Below, piece by piece: positions 1 through 10,576 of a stretch of 38,783 nucleotides of DNA. The DNA is taken from positions 208,504 through 247,286 of the forward strand of contig BJOX01000244.1 of assembly GCA_009731375.1 (NCBI GenBank). Reading direction: 5' to 3'. The notes below the pieces were generated by a model. The model did not search any database and was not told where the DNA came from. It saw nothing but the letters and a program-made list of their open reading frames with translations. This DNA is from Paulinella micropora (lineage: Eukaryota > Cercozoa > Imbricatea > Euglyphida). The position numbers were made by a program, and so were the translations under genes. How positions within the stretch are numbered: the stretch's first letter is position 1; every line of letters starts with the position of its first letter.

Positions 1-85
1 TATCGTCAATTCTTCGTACTCCCCTCACGGGTGAGACGATGGAGGCGCATGTGCAGAAATGCATCAGCCATTGACAGAGAAGCAC

Positions 86-163
<78 letters not shown>
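1..163 (+). mobile_element. tRNA-derived SINE, 3' part with (ATT)n tail
   Basis: The first 90 bases match the 3' body of the four complete copies at 10,666-12,062 (shared segments such as GGTGAGACGATGGAGGCGCA and CATCAGCCATTGACAGAG) and run into about 75 bases of pure (ATT)n. The tRNA-like head lies outside the window. This is a non-coding retroposon. Asparagine-rich reading frames across the tail are repeat artefacts. Confidence 0.8.
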
Positions 164-165
<2 letters not shown>

Positions 166-1032
166 GCAGTGTAGTTATTATTGCTGCTGCTGCTGCGTTG
201 CGTAGTGGATGCGCGCGCTTTCTCCCCACACCCAGACAAGATCGCTTTTCATGCCTGATGCTGCTTCAGTATCAGTTACAGGTAATCGTCTTGTTCTATC
301 TATGCATGCATGTATGTATGTTGTATGTATGTATGTATGTATGTATGTATGTATGTATGTATGTATGTATGTTTGTATGTATGTATGTGTGTATGTATGT
401 GTATGTATGTATGTATGTATGTATGTATGTATGTATGTATGTATGTATGTATGTATGTATGTATTTATGTATGTATTTATGTATGTATGTATGTATGTAT
501 GTATGTATGTATTTTTAGAAGAAAAAAGTTGCGAGTGTGTATATATGTATGTATGTATTTTTGAAAATAGTGAGGTGTGTATGTATGTATGTATGTATGT
601 ATGTATGTATGCATGTGTAAGCATTCATATCCTAGGCCATGTACTTACATCGCGTTTACACACATACAAATATGTCCAGACCTTGCTATATCCAGACCTT
701 GTTATGTGTGTTCCTTCTTCTTCTTCTTCTTCTTCTTCTTCTTTTTCTTCTTCTCCTTCTTCTTCTCCTTCTTCTTCTCCTTCTTCTCCTTCTTCTTCTT
801 CTTCTTCTTCTTCTCCTCCTTCTTCTTTTTCTTCTCCTTCTTTTTCTCCTTCTTCTTCTCCTTCTTCTTCTTCTTCTTCTTCTTTCTTCTTCTTCTTCTT
901 CTTCTTCTTCTTCTTCTTCTTCTTCTTCTTCTTCTTGTTCCTCTTCTTCTTGTTCTTCTTCTTCTTGTTCTTCTTCTTCTTCTTCCTCTCTCTCTCTCTC
1001 TCTTTCTCTTTCTCTTTCTCTTTCTCTTTCTG

Positions 1033-1093
<61 letters not shown>

Positions 1094-1144
1094 ACGTTTT
1101 CTTCCTCTCCATTTTGTCATTCTTTGTTTGCTGTTGTGACGTAG
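164..1144. repeat. Microsatellite block: (TATG)n, (TTC)n, (CT)n
   Basis: After a short unique stretch (164-300) come (TATG)n at about 304-512 and 541-612, (TTC)n mixed with CTCC at 712-985, and (CT)n at 985-1087. The island 613-711 is not repetitive but gives no convincing exon. The block ends at a possible 3' splice site (GTAG at 1141-1144). Met-Tyr-Val-Cys, poly-Leu and poly-Ser frames here are simple-repeat translations. Confidence 0.85.
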
Positions 1145-1658
1145 AGGAAATCAACCCCCCTCCTACCGGACTTCCTCCTACACTTCTTGCTCCAGGACCT
1201 CCTTCATCTCCTTCATCTCCTTCATCTCCTTCATCTCCTTCATCTCCTTCTTTTCCTTATTCAATTTGTTCTTCTACTCCTCCTTCTACTCCTTCTCCTT
1301 CTACTCATTCTCCTTCTACTCCTTCTCCTTCTGCTCCTTCTCCTTCTACTCCTTCTCCTTCTACTCCTTCTCCTTCTACTCCTCCTTCTACTCCTTCTCC
1401 TTCTACTCCTTCTCTTTCTGCTCCTCCTTCTACTCCTCCTCCTTCTACTCCTCCTCCTTCTACTCCTCCTCCTCCTCCTCCTTCTTTCCTTTTCCCCCTT
1501 TCCTCCTCGTATTCATCTCTTCCTTCTCCTCCTCCCTTCCTTTCCCTTTCCTCCTCGCATTCATCTCCTCCTCCTAAGAGAAGAAACGACGTGCAACGGA
1601 ATGACCAAAAGGCCGCCAAGAAACCAAAAAAAGAGGAAAGTTCGGACCAAGTTTCCAG
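1145..1658 (+). CDS. Putative exon: Pro/Ser/Thr-rich repeat with basic tail
   Basis: This is a 514-nt open stretch between an AG (1143-1144) and a GT donor (CAG|GTATTA, 1659). It starts with EINPPPTGLPPTLLAPGPP, continues with degenerate SPS and STPSPS units of 3-6 residues, and ends in a lysine/arginine-rich segment (KRRNDVQRNDQKAAKKPKKE), a possible nuclear localisation signal. Only this frame stays open through both the repeat and the unique 3' end, which favours a disordered linker. The repeat itself is of low complexity, so coding status is inferred. No homologous family is recognised. Confidence 0.4.
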
Positions 1659-1990
1659 GTATTACGTACATACACACATACACACATACACACATACACA
1701 CATATACAGACACGCATACACACATACATACACACACACATACATACATACATGCATACATACATGCATACATACATACATATATGCATACATAGACACA
1801 CACATACATACATACATACATACATACATACATACATACATACACATACATACATACATACATATATACATACATACATACATACATACATACATACATA
1901 GCATTCATATACGCATACACACTTACGTCAGTACATGCATCTATCGCTCCTTGTGTATGTTTGCGTGCAGATGATGGCACTGCGAAGATG

Positions 1991-2048
<58 letters not shown>

Positions 2049-2120
2049 CTGTGTGTAGGCATGTAGGTGTGTTGTCTTATTTGTGCTACTATACACGCAC
2101 CACCGCCACCACTACAGCTT

Positions 2121-2197
<77 letters not shown>

Positions 2198-2252
2198 GCT
2201 ACTACTACTACTTTTGCAACTTCTTCCACTTCTGCTTTGCTGCTGGTACTCT

Positions 2253-2310
<58 letters not shown>

Positions 2311-2534
2311 GGGCTGGTGCTGCTGCTGCACACAGACACACACACAAACACACACACACACATACACACACACACACACACACATACACACACACAGACA
2401 CACACACAGACACAAACACACACACACACACACACAAACACACATATATATATATATATATATATGTACATATGCAAGACCAAGAAGACGCCCAAAAATG
2501 CCGAGCAATGTCAAGAGAGAGAAAGAGTGCAAAA

Positions 2535-2581
<47 letters not shown>

Positions 2582-2679
2582 CCTATCTATCTACCTATCT
2601 ATCTATCTATCTATCTATCTACGTACTATCTATCTATGTACCTATATATCCATCTACGTATGTATCTATCTATTAGTAT

Positions 2680-2716
<37 letters not shown>

Positions 2717-2816
2717 AATCTATCAATCTATCTATCTATCTATCTATCTATCCATCTATCCATCTATCCATCTATCTGTCTATCTATCTATCTATCTATC
2801 TATCTCTCTATCTATC

Positions 2817-2847
<31 letters not shown>

Positions 2848-2894
2848 CTATCTATCTGTCTACCTACCTACCTACCTATCTGTCTATCTATCTG

Positions 2895-2940
<46 letters not shown>

Positions 2941-3018
2941 ATCTTTCTTTCTTTCTTTTTATCTACTTTCCTCTATACCCCTACCTGCCTACCTACCTAT
3001 CTACCTACCTAACAGCGA

Positions 3019-3056
<38 letters not shown>

Positions 3057-3116
3057 TTATCTATCTCTCTATCTGGTTTATGGCCATTTGTCTATGCGAC
3101 GCTCCTAGACTAAACA

Positions 3117-3150
<34 letters not shown>

Positions 3151-3151
3151 C

Positions 3152-3203
<52 letters not shown>

Positions 3204-3205
3204 AG
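1659..3205. repeat. Probable intron of (CATA)n, (AT)n, (TAC)n, (CA)n, (CTAT)n
   Basis: The tracts in order are (CATA)n 1660-1900, (AT)n and (GT)n 1994-2055, two (TAC)n blocks 2124-2196 and 2253-2310, (CA)n with (AT)n 2330-2464, and (CTAT)n 2535-3204. A unique island at 2465-2536 is open and arginine/lysine-rich in the phase left by the upstream exon, so it may be an exon or remnant, but it has no clear GT donor. A second island at 1961-1993 follows a GTGCAG acceptor-like site. Confidence 0.8.
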
Positions 3206-3254
3206 ATATGCGATGGAAAATCAAGAGGTCCCAGAAGACATCAAGTTCGATCAA
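3206..3254 (+). CDS. Putative 49-nt exon (YAMENQEVPEDIKFDQ)
   Basis: A unique island sits between a (CTAT)n tract ending in TATAG (3201-3205) and a donor GTAATT (3255), which runs straight into (CT)n. In the frame with one leading base it encodes YAMENQEVPEDIKFDQ and leaves phase 0, the phase needed by the next exon at 3,927. Function unknown. Confidence 0.5.
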
Positions 3255-3297
3255 GTAATTCTCTCTCTCTCTCTCTCTCTCTCACTCACTCACTCAC

Positions 3298-3335
<38 letters not shown>

Positions 3336-3485
3336 GTGCTAACGCAAACACATCTCGTTTTCTCAACAACGGACATATTTGTATACAATATGACAATCAT
3401 TGTTTTTCTAAGTTTAGACATAGTTAGGTAGATAGGTAGATAGATGGCACATGTGGTTTGCCGCAAGAGACACACGCGATGTATC

Positions 3486-3546
<61 letters not shown>

Positions 3547-3752
3547 ATCTTTCTATCTATCTATCCAGCCCGCTGCTTAGTCGCAGATAGGCGGCAGGGA
3601 GGAATGAGTGCCTATGTCTTCGGATATGCAGGGCTGATAGCTCAAACATATCTATCTATCTGTCTATCTATCTATCTATCTATCTATCTATATATTTATC
3701 TATCTATCTATCTATCTATTTATCTATCTATCTATTTATCTATCTATTTATT

Positions 3753-3796
<44 letters not shown>

Positions 3797-3879
3797 ATAC
3801 TATCTATCTATCTATCTATCTATCTCTGTATTTATCTATCTCTGTATCTATCTACCTATCTATCTATCTATCTATCCAT

Positions 3880-3915
<36 letters not shown>

Positions 3916-3926
3916 TTATGTATCAG
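3255..3926. repeat. Probable intron, (CT)n and (CTAT)n
   Basis: (CT)n occupies 3258-3332 and (CTAT)n occupies 3480-3915. Unique islands lie at 3333-3478 and 3567-3645. The second contains a diverged copy of a motif (GATATGCAG followed by GCTGATAG) also found at about 6,790-6,820 and 24,308-24,340, where it sits between the same flanking exons of modules A and B. No open exon could be proved in it. Confidence 0.75.
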
Positions 3927-3969
3927 AAAATCCCTGTGAAGTTATCGGAGGTGTTGTCGGAGGAGCATG
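3927..3969 (+). CDS. Module A exon 1 ([14 protein letters not shown])
   Basis: The 43-nt exon lies between TATCAG (ending 3926) and donor GTCATA (3970), phase 0 in and phase 1 out. It is homologous to the 73-nt exon at 21,737: both encode a P-V-(K/N)-LSEVLSE core and both end at a GTCATAT donor. The copy here lacks the first ten codons; (CTAT)n repeat lies where that coding sequence would be. The joining codon with the next exon gives glutamate. Function unknown. Confidence 0.6.
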
Positions 3970-3977
3970 GTCATATA

Positions 3978-4032
<55 letters not shown>

Positions 4033-4265
4033 GTATATATATATACATACATACATACATACATATATATATGTATATATATATACATATATATATATAA
4101 ATATATATATAATATATATATATGTATGTATATATATATATATATATATAAACGTATATGTGTATTATGTATGTTGCACTATGTAGGTATGTATATGTCT
4201 ATTATGTATATGTATGTAGGAATATTATGTATGTTGCACTATGTATGCATGTATATTATATTTAA

Positions 4266-4302
<37 letters not shown>

Positions 4303-4309
4303 CGTGTGC

Positions 4310-4350
<41 letters not shown>

Positions 4351-4424
4351 CGTGTATATATATATATATACATACATATATATATGTAATATATGTATAT
4401 ATATATGTATATATATACATATAT

Positions 4425-4473
<49 letters not shown>

Positions 4474-4474
4474 G

Positions 4475-4506
<32 letters not shown>

Positions 4507-4796
4507 CATATATATATATATATAATATACATGCATACATAGTGCAACATACATAATATTCGTACATACATATACATAATAGACATACATAATAGACATA
4601 TACATACATACATAGTGCAACATACAAAATACACATATACGTATACATGTATACACACACATACATACATACATACATACATACATACATACATACATAC
4701 ACATACATACATACATACATACATACATACATACATACATACATGCATACATACATATATATAACATGTATATATATATACATATATATATGTATG

Positions 4797-4830
<34 letters not shown>

Positions 4831-4893
4831 TTACATATATATATATATAATATATTACATATATACATAAATATTTTATATTATATATATATG

Positions 4894-4929
<36 letters not shown>

Positions 4930-4944
4930 TGTATGTATATATAG
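3970..4944. repeat. Module A intron: AT-rich near-palindrome and microsatellites
   Basis: This begins as (AT)n directly at the donor. Positions about 4,145-4,390 and 4,400-4,645 are imperfect inverted copies of each other: each arm carries the unique string TATGTTGCACTATGTA or its complement, then (AT)n, (GT/CA)n and AT-rich sequence towards the centre. (CATA)n and (TATG)n follow to the acceptor TATAG (4940-4944). Module B has only the second arm. Confidence 0.75.
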
Positions 4945-5041
4945 AATATGACCCATTCATCGTGGACTTACTGGAGGGCAAAGAAAGCAGTCGCAAACGG
5001 CAACCACTGCCCGAATTCAACCTCACACGCAACTTTGCAGA
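4945..5041 (+). CDS. Module A exon 2 (YDPFIVDLLEGKE...)
   Basis: This 97-nt exon is flanked by TATAG and GTGCGT (5042), phase 1 in and phase 2 out. It encodes YDPFIVDLLEG, a basic stretch and LPEFNLTRNFA. Module B has the same exon at 22,483-22,561, shorter by exactly 18 nt (6 codons), with the same splice boundaries and shared YD-FIVDLL and FNL residues. The frame-preserving length change is good evidence that it was under coding selection. Both intron borders are microsatellites: (TATG)n before and (CTAT)n after. Confidence 0.75.
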
Positions 5042-5198
5042 GTGCGTTTCTATCTATCTATCTATCTATCCATCTATCTATCTATCTATCTATTTATCTA
5101 TCTATCTACTTTCTCTTTCTTTCTTTCTTTCTTTCTTCTTGCTTTCTTTCTTCTTGCTTGCTTGCTTTCTTTCTTCTTTCTTTCTTTTTATCTATCTG

Positions 5199-5250
<52 letters not shown>

Positions 5251-5253
5251 CAG
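5042..5253. repeat. Module A intron, (CTAT)n-(CTTT)n-(CTAT)n
   Basis: The intron is 212 nt: donor GTGCGTTT, then (CTAT)n, (CTTT)n and (CTAT)n, ending CTACAG. The pyrimidine-rich repeats themselves form the tract before the acceptor. The module B equivalent (22,562-22,763) has the same order of motifs. Confidence 0.85.
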
Positions 5254-5295
5254 AAACATGGCGCGCCACATCAAAAAGGTTGCAAAGGGATACAG
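5254..5295 (+). CDS. Module A exon 3 (NMARHIKKVAKGY)
   Basis: This 42-nt exon lies between CTACAG and GTTTGA, phase 2 in and phase 2 out. It encodes NMARHIKKVAKGY; the module B copy at 22,764 encodes NMARHIKLVAERY at the same length. The split codons join cleanly to exon 2 (giving E here, K in B) and to exon 4 (R here, G in B). The likely helix with A-R-H and V-A recalls part of an R3H domain but lacks the exact Arg-x3-His spacing, so no family is assigned. Confidence 0.78.
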
Positions 5296-5555
5296 GTTTG
5301 ACATACATACATACATACATACATACATACATACAAACATACATACATACATACATACGTACGTACGTACGTCCGTACGTACATACATACATACCTGCAT
5401 ACATACATACATACATACATACATACATACATGCATGCATGCATGCGAACGTACGTACGTACGTACATACATACATACATACATACATATATACATGAAT
5501 ACATGCATACATGCATACATGCATACATGCATGCATACATAAATACATACATAAA

Positions 5556-5591
<36 letters not shown>

Positions 5592-5723
5592 TACATATAT
5601 ACATACATACATACATACATACATACATACATACATACATACATGCATGCATGCATACATGCATACATACATACATACATACATACATACATACATACAT
5701 ACGTACACACATGCATACATACA

Positions 5724-5757
<34 letters not shown>

Positions 5758-5985
5758 CATACATATATACATACATATATGCATACATACATACATACAT
5801 ACATACATACATACATACATAAAGCATGCATACATACACATATACATATACACATACATACATGCGTGTATACATACATACATACATACGTGGCATACAT
5901 ACATACATACATACATACATACATACATACATACATACATGCATGCATACATGCATACATACATACATACATACCCACACATACA

Positions 5986-6017
<32 letters not shown>

Positions 6018-6624
6018 CATACATATACATACATATACATACATACATACATACATACTCACATAACATGCACATAACATAACATAACATAACATAACAT
6101 AACATAACATAACATAGCATAGCATAGCATAAAAGTAGCATAGCATAACGTAACAAAACATAACATAACATAACATTACATAACATTACATTACATTACA
6201 TTACATTACATAACATAACATAGCATAACATAGCATAACATAGCATAGCATAAAATAACATAGCATAACATAGCATAACATAACATAACATAACATAACA
6301 TGACATAACATGACATAACATGACATAACATGACATAACATGACATGACATAACATACCATAACATAACATAACATAACATAACATAACATAACATATTA
6401 AAATAAATTAAATTTATATAAATGAAATACATACATACATACATACATACATACATGCATACATCCATGCATACATGCATACACATACATACATGCATAC
6501 ATACATACATACATATACATGCAGACATAGCATGATATACATACATACATACATACATACATACATACATACATACATGCATGCATACATATATCTTCAT
6601 ACAATCATGCATGCATGCGCTCAG
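5296..6624. repeat. Module A intron: (CATA)n with a (CATAA)n block
   Basis: The 1.33-kb intron is almost entirely (CATA)n with CATG and CGTA variants (5,302-6,060), then pentanucleotide (CATAA)n with GCATA and TTACA variants (6,062-6,395), a short AT-rich unique piece (6,396-6,430) and more (CATA)n. It ends GCTCAG (6619-6624). Compared with module B, the segment about 5,818-6,598 is in the opposite orientation. Long Met-Tyr-Val-Cys frames on the minus strand are repeat artefacts. Confidence 0.85.
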
Positions 6625-6712
6625 ATTTCGTTGCGACAATTCTCACGAGCCGACAAAGAAGACAGATGGCTATGTTGAGACGGTCATTTATACCAAGTAC
6701 ATACCAAAGCCG
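6625..6712 (+). CDS. Module A exon 4 (FRCDNSHEPTKKTDG...)
   Basis: This 88-nt exon lies between GCTCAG and GTCTAC (6713), phase 2 in and phase 0 out. It encodes FRCDNSHEPTKKTDGYVETV followed by IYTKYIPKP. The module B copy (24,135-24,223) shares FRC-N, E--TDGY-ETVI-TKY and the splice boundaries, but a 2-base gap beside the donor leaves it 1 nt longer, so its exit phase differs. Cysteine, aromatic residues and the closing beta-like ETVIYTKY suggest the end of a small folded domain. Function unknown. Confidence 0.75.
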
Positions 6713-6738
6713 GTCTACCTACCTACCTACCTACCTAC

Positions 6739-6771
<33 letters not shown>

Positions 6772-7076
6772 CATGTATTCTATGTCCTTGGATGTGCAGC
6801 GCTGATAGAGAAAACATATCTGATATGTATGTATGTATGCATGTATGTATGTAATGTATGGTATGTATGTAAGTATGTATGTATGTAACTGTGTATGAAT
6901 GTACTCAGGAATGATATGTATGTGCAAAGAAGAGGTATATTTGTATAATATCTGCATGTATGTAATTTTCAATCTATCTATCTTCGTACCTATATGTCGA
7001 TTTATCTTATCTTATCTTATCTTATCTTATCTTATCTTATCTCATCTTATCTTATCTTATCTTATCTTATCTTATC

Positions 7077-7113
<37 letters not shown>

Positions 7114-7125
7114 CATCTATCTATC
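6713..7125. repeat. Module A intron(s): (CTAC)n, (CTAT)n, (GTAT)n, (TTATC)n
   Basis: The repeats start at the donor. Conserved unique islands at about 6,771-6,826 and 6,895-6,931 match module B (24,290-24,345 and 24,371-24,420). They have AG before (GTGCAG 6799, ACTCAG 6908) and GT after, and could be two short exons reading ADRENIS(D/N) then MYVQRR, but the phase does not join exon 4, so they are not called. Pentanucleotide (TTATC)n at 7,001-7,080 also occurs at the same place in module B. Confidence 0.7.
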
Positions 7126-7640
7126 TTCCCTCAGGGTGCCCTTTCTCGCTTGTTGAGCCCGGAATAAAACCCACAGTGCTCTGTCGGTTTATACTAGACT
7201 GTCGAACAGTCTCGAAACTCCATCTGCTTACTGGGCCCTCTGTAATGGAGGTGGGAGCTCGTTCTGCAAGGGGCGCTTTATGGAACGAGCCCTGGCCCCG
7301 CCTGGTANNNNNNNNNNATAGCGACGGGAAGCACAATCCTGTTCCCTCAGGGTGCCCTTTCTCGCTTGTTGAGCCCGGAATAAAACCCACAGTGCTCTGT
7401 CGGTTTATACTAGACTGTCGAACAGTCTCGAAACTCCATCTGCTTACTGGGCCCTCTGTAATGGAGGTGGGAGCTCGTTCTGCAAGGGGCGCTTTATGGA
7501 ACGAGCCCTGGCCCCGCCTGGTACTAGGGAGCTTTGGTATTGCCTGTATCAGTCCCTTCCGTGCAAACATCACGGCTTAGCTGGGCATCGGGTTAATACT
7601 TTATTTACAGACTTCCTGGTTGACGAAATCAGAAGCTCCT
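7126..7640. other. Unique island absent from module B, duplicated across an assembly gap
   Basis: The 182-bp segment 7126-7307 is repeated at 7342-7523 on the other side of a 10-N gap. The duplication probably reflects an unresolved join rather than biology. The island continues to about 7,670 with a possible acceptor (TTTACAG, about 7,609) before an open DFLVDEIRSS frame. Module B has no equivalent, so this may be an inserted repeat; no transposon family is recognised. Confidence 0.55.
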
Positions 7641-7844
7641 TTTTTCTGACATTAGTCGATATTTCATCTATCTATCTGTATCTCTCTCTGTCTCTCTCTA
7701 TCTCTCTCTATCTATCTCTATCTATCTCTCGTCCTCTATCTATCTCTCCCTCTATCTATCTCGCCCTCTATCCATCTATCTATCTATCTATCTATCTATC
7801 TATATATCTATCTATCTATCTATCTACGTGCCTACCTTTTTTAG

Positions 7845-7889
7845 GACAGGCTGTATTTCTACATAAGAAAAGACTGCAAATCCGGAGAG
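7845..7889 (+). CDS. Module A exon ([15 protein letters not shown])
   Basis: This 45-nt exon lies between TTTTTTAG and GTTCAA, phase 0 in and out, encoding [15 protein letters not shown]. The module B copy at 24,756-24,812 is 12 nt longer (NGRN at the start) with identical RLYFYIRK and KSG residues. Again the difference is a whole number of codons. The intron after it starts GTTCAA and quickly becomes (CATATA)n in both copies. Confidence 0.75.
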
Positions 7890-7908
7890 GTTCAATAATA
7901 TAGATATG

Positions 7909-8001
<93 letters not shown>

Positions 8002-8002
8002 G

Positions 8003-8046
<44 letters not shown>

Positions 8047-8062
8047 TATACATATATATATG

Positions 8063-8134
<72 letters not shown>

Positions 8135-8150
8135 TATACATATATATATG

Positions 8151-8214
<64 letters not shown>

Positions 8215-8222
8215 CGCATATG

Positions 8223-8287
<65 letters not shown>

Positions 8288-8288
8288 G

Positions 8289-8347
<59 letters not shown>

Positions 8348-8414
8348 GCATATACGTATACATATGCATATACATATACATATACATATACGTATACATA
8401 TGCATATGCATATG

Positions 8415-8483
<69 letters not shown>

Positions 8484-8511
8484 GTACATATACATATATA
8501 TATACATGTAT

Positions 8512-8572
<61 letters not shown>

Positions 8573-8573
8573 C

Positions 8574-8605
<32 letters not shown>

Positions 8606-8646
8606 TATATACATATACATATACATACACATACACATACACATAC

Positions 8647-8712
<66 letters not shown>

Positions 8713-8740
8713 GCATATACTTATACACATATACACATAG
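7890..8740. repeat. Hexanucleotide (CATATA)n intron
   Basis: About 800 bp of (CATATA)n with rare CATACG, CATATG and CATGTA variants fills the intron from the donor to the acceptor ATAG (8737-8740). The corresponding module B intron (24,813-25,579) has the same hexanucleotide. Ile-His and Tyr-Thr frames here are artefacts. Confidence 0.9.
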
Positions 8741-8782
8741 GTATCCGTTGTTTACAAGATGATGAGACCTTCCACCACAGAG
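8741..8782 (+). CDS. Module A exon ([14 protein letters not shown])
   Basis: This 42-nt exon lies between ACATAG and a strong donor GAG|GTATGT, phase 0 throughout. Its 3' half ([10 protein letters not shown]) is echoed at 8,796-8,824 (YKIKKPTKE, no acceptor) and in the exon at 8,979. The module B copy at 25,580 has an in-frame TGA. The short K(I/M)(K/M)(K/R)P motif resembles the basic core of SUZ segments, but this is only an impression. Confidence 0.65.
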
Positions 8783-8978
8783 GTATGTATATATGTTTAC
8801 AAGATAAAGAAACCCACCAAAGAGGTATGTATGTATGTATGTATGTATGTATGTATGTATGTATGTATGTATGTAGATTTGTATGTTTGTTTCCTTGTAT
8901 GTATGTATATGTATGTATGTATGTATGTATGTATATATCTATATATGTATGTATGTATGTATATTTGCATGTATGTAG
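8783..8978. repeat. (GTAT)n intron with a duplicated exon end
   Basis: Donor GTATGTATAT is followed at 8,796-8,826 by a second copy of the exon end and its own donor (AGAG|GTATGT), then (GTAT)n to the acceptor GTAG (8975-8978). The duplicate lacks a 3' splice site, so it is probably intronic. Confidence 0.65.
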
Positions 8979-9026
8979 CGTCAAGGACGGGGTGTTAACA
9001 AGATAAAGAAACCTTCCACCAAACGG
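8979..9026 (+). CDS. Putative exon ([16 protein letters not shown])
   Basis: This 48-nt exon lies between GTAG and donor CGG|GTATGT, phase 0 in and out, matching the preceding exon. It encodes [16 protein letters not shown], and its second half is a further copy of the K-I-K-K-P-S-T unit at 8,741. Another CGTAAACTGCGTGCT start after ATAG at 9,305 resembles its 5' end but runs into (TTC)n. Confidence 0.55.
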
Positions 9027-9562
9027 GTATGTATGTATGTATGTATGTATGTAGGTATGTATGTATGTATGTATGTATGTATGTATGTATGTATTCATGT
9101 ATGCATGTATGTATTTATGTATGTATGTATGTATTTATGTATGTATGTATGTAGATTTGTATGTTTGTTTCCTTGTATGTATGTATAAGTATGTATGTAT
9201 GTATGTATGTATGTATGTATGTCTGTATATATTCATGTATGTATGTATGCATGTATATATCTATATATGCATGTATGTATTTATGTATGTTTGCATGTAT
9301 ATAGCGTAAACTGCGTGCTTCTTCTTCTCCTTCTTCTTCTTCTTCTTCTTCTTCTCCTTCTTCTTCTTCTTCTTCTAATTCTTCTTCTTCTTCTTCTACT
9401 TCTTCTTCTTCTTCTCCTTCTTCTCCTTCTTCTCCTTCTTCTTCTTCTTCTTCTTCTTCTTCTTCTTCTTGTTCTTGTCGTTCTTGTTGTGCTTGTTGTC
9501 CTTATAGATCTTCTTCTTCTTCTTCTTCTTCTTCTTCTTCTTCCTCCTCCTCCTCCTCCTCC

Positions 9563-9597
<35 letters not shown>

Positions 9598-9770
9598 TTC
9601 TTTTTCTTCTTCTTCTTCTTCTTCTTCTCCTTCTTCTTCTTCACCAAGCCACAAGCAACGACAGCGGAAGCAAGAAGCAGAAACCACTGATTCTTTCAAT
9701 GTACTTTCTTCTTCTTCTTCTTCTTCTTCTTCTTCTTCTTTTCTTCTTCTTCTTCCTCTTCTTCTTCTTG

Positions 9771-9811
<41 letters not shown>

Positions 9812-9840
9812 TTTCTTCTTCTTCTTCTTCTTCTTCTTCT

Positions 9841-9880
<40 letters not shown>

Positions 9881-9955
9881 CNNNNNNNNNNTACTACTAT
9901 TTATTCTTCTTCTTCTTCTTCTCCTTCTTCTTCTTTCAGCGCTTATTATTGTTAC

Positions 9956-9989
<34 letters not shown>

Positions 9990-9997
9990 TTGGAGTG
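9027..9997. repeat. (GTAT)n, (TTC)n, (TAC)n, poly-T and (ATT)n block with a gap
   Basis: (GTAT)n runs from the donor to about 9,300. (TTC)n with CTC and CTG variants runs 9,318-9,880 with a unique stretch at 9,643-9,703, (TAC)n at 9,772-9,810 and about 38 T before a 10-N gap (9,882-9,891). More (TTC)n and (ATT)n follow to about 9,990. No gene is supported. Confidence 0.8.
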
Positions 9998-10496
9998 TTG
10001 ACTGTGATGTGTTGAGGGTAACACCTGATGATAAAAACCTAGTCACGCTTGTTTATCAGAGCTCCAGCGCCTTACGGCGTTAAACTGTGATGCCGACTCA
10101 AAACCATTTGGTGGATGATGCTGGGGAGGAGGGTCGTTGGGCGCCTGTCGAAGATCTTAAACTCCGCTATGCCGGTTGATAGCCCGGGAACCCAGCGGAT
10201 ACCAAATTGTTATGGGTGGGGTTTTGAGGTAGTTCTAGCAACCATGCTTGGTGTACGCACTTGCACATGCGGCAACGTTTTGCAAGAGGTTGTTGGGACT
10301 GCGGAATAACCTCGGCTTAGTGTAGTCTTGCCCTCAGGAGCTCCATCGGTGGCCCCTATAATCAGTCGAGAGACTGACTAGGTGGGGATGGAGCACCTCG
10401 AACAAGGGCATGGAGGCTCATGTCCGGAAACGGATCGTGCCATCAGCTGCATCAGTACGCCTTAGAGGAAGTATATTATTATTACTATTATTATTA

Positions 10497-10532
<36 letters not shown>

Positions 10533-10542
10533 GTTATTATTA

Positions 10543-10576
<34 letters not shown>

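Noticed and set aside
6771-6931. Two further conserved exons between module A exon 4 and the RLYFYIRK exon
   Set aside because: The islands are conserved in module B and have AG and GT borders, but the only open frame does not fit the phase left by exon 4, so they are recorded as islands only.
209-9309. Many long frames of Met-Tyr-Val-Cys, Ile-His-Thr-Tyr, poly-Leu, poly-Ser and poly-Asn
   Set aside because: They are translations of tetra-, tri- and dinucleotide repeats, open in several frames and on both strands, with no unique sequence, and are not genes.
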